From Cycas panzhihuaensis (Eukaryota > Cycadophyta): DNA of 64,000 nucleotides. The position numbers and the translations under genes were made by a program. The stretch is from contig CM041465.1 of NCBI GenBank assembly GCA_023213395.1, forward strand, positions 225,935,741-225,999,740, read 5' to 3'. The notes beneath the pieces were generated by a model, which made no database searches, was not told the DNA's origin, and saw only the letters and a program-made list of their open reading frames with translations. Shown here piece after piece: positions 63,291-64,000 of the stretch (positions are counted from its first letter, which is position 1; every line of letters starts with the position of its first letter).

Positions 63291-64000
63291 ATAGAGCCTT
63301 GTTCAGTCAAGTGGATCCACAATCATATATTGAAGCAAAAGAGCACATTGAGTGGAAGAAAGCCATGGATGCTAAACTAAACTCCATAATCAAGAACCAG
63401 ACTTGGGAACTGGTTGAACTACCTCCCAATAAGCCTATTATAAATTGCAAATGGATCTACAAAATCAAAGAAGGAGCCAATGGGAAGATAGAAAAATATA
63501 AAGCAAGGCTGGTTGCAAAAGGCTACACACAAATAGTAGGAGTGGACTATGAAGAAATTTTCTCACATGTAACCAAACTAAATACAGTGAGAACAGTTAT
63601 AGCTCTGGCGGCACAAAATAATTGGAAGATCTACCAACTAGATGTCAAAAGTGCCTTCTTAAACGACAAAATAGAAGAAGAAATCTACATGTCACAACCT
63701 GAGGGTTACGTCAAATAGGGACGAGCACCTGCTTTACAGATTGAAAAAGGCACAGCATGGTTTGAAACAGACCTCTCGTACCTGGTATGCAAAATTAGAT
63801 AGCCATCTTTGCAAAAATGGCTTTCCCAGGAGCAGCTCAGACTCAAGTCTGTATGTAAAAAGTAGGAATGGTGCAATCACCATAATAGCAGTATATGTTG
63901 ACGATATGATCCTCACTGGTGATGATGAAGTATCAATATATGACATAAGGAATCAGCTGGAGAACAAGTTTGAAATGACAGACCTGAGACTTCTCAATTA
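63291..64000 (+). pseudogene. Element G reverse transcriptase, partial
   Basis: The frame 63299-63718 has EWKKAMDAKLNSII, NQTWELVELPPNKPI, NCKWIYKIKEG, YKARLVAKGYTQ and YQLDVKSAFLND, ending at a stop after GYVK (63716). In other frames the sequence continues with HLLYRLKKA-type residues, a damaged WYAKLDSHLCKNGF segment, and the catalytic YVDD at 63894-63905 followed by MILTGDDE and FEMTDL. The gene leaves the window. Confidence 0.9.

Larger units (their letters stand above)
59808..64000 (+). mobile_element. Element G: Ty1/copia retrotransposon, cut by the window end
   Basis: 5' LTR 59808-60007, primer site, leader, gag, protease, integrase and RT in order on the plus strand; the rest lies beyond 64000. 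Gag, leader and LTR start show it belongs to the B/C/D family but is a more distant member. Stops and a few frameshifts are present. The sequence left of the LTR is GCCTT; the matching copy would be downstream of the window. Confidence 0.92.

Noticed and set aside
1-64000. Search for tRNA genes at TGGTATCAGAGC sites and for CRISPR-like arrays
   Set aside because: Those sites are retrotransposon primer sites beside LTRs, with no tRNA cloverleaf around them; no regularly spaced short repeats with unique spacers were seen.

Overview
This window comes from a large, repeat-filled plant nuclear genome. Nearly all recognisable coding sequence belongs to plant-type retrotransposons: Ty1/copia, Ty3/gypsy including a chromodomain type, and an L1-type LINE with a plant DUF4283-like/CCHC ORF1 and an RNase H tail. 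LTR elements whose primer sites are readable use initiator tRNA-Met. The only support for host genes is a broken BAHD acyltransferase fragment (26.1-26.5 kb) and one exon-like segment at 15.3 kb. A gymnosperm or other giant-genome plant would fit, but the sequence alone does not prove it. I saw no tRNA, rRNA, CRISPR array or intact host gene.

Layout. Element B (copia, minus) fills 1-9933 and is split by element A (copia, plus, 1736-8741, target duplication GATCC). A gypsy RT remnant (N, minus) lies at 9.9-10.7 kb, followed by its possible PBS/LTR near 11.5 kb. From 11.9 to 20.4 kb the DNA is intron-like or intergenic: a 432-bp tandem duplication, the exon-like segment, a degenerate GC-richer LINE-like stretch and a G-quadruplex motif. 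Element C (copia, minus, 20481-25867, duplication GGATA) is complete but mutated. The BAHD pseudogene follows. A copia gag (L) starts at 27362 and is interrupted by element K (27421-32165, duplication GAAAA), which is non-autonomous; L's gag is then cut by copia element D (32850-about 37796).

D runs in frame into a gypsy gag-protease remnant (E, 37.8-40.2 kb). Then come a minus-strand copia gag fragment (M), a copia RT remnant (F) carrying a 0.4-kb insertion, and an LTR (J) that holds the non-autonomous element I (43059-45884, duplication AATGA). Chromovirus H (46628-58595, minus) follows; its 5' LTR was hit by a 6.3-kb LINE (52180-58448, 17-bp duplication). Element G (copia, plus) begins at 59808 and leaves the window.

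B, C, D and G belong to one copia family: short LTRs of about 200-220 bp with related starts, the same gag N-terminus, and a related 5' leader. That leader carries GTAC-rich motifs and, in C and D, a tandemly doubled unit of about 130 bp. No domain suggests an unknown biochemical system. The most original signals are this family leader, the palindrome cluster in the LTRs of A, the contrast between near-identical LTRs and a wrecked coding region in A, the long upstream frame of the LINE, the two non-autonomous elements, and the exon-like island.
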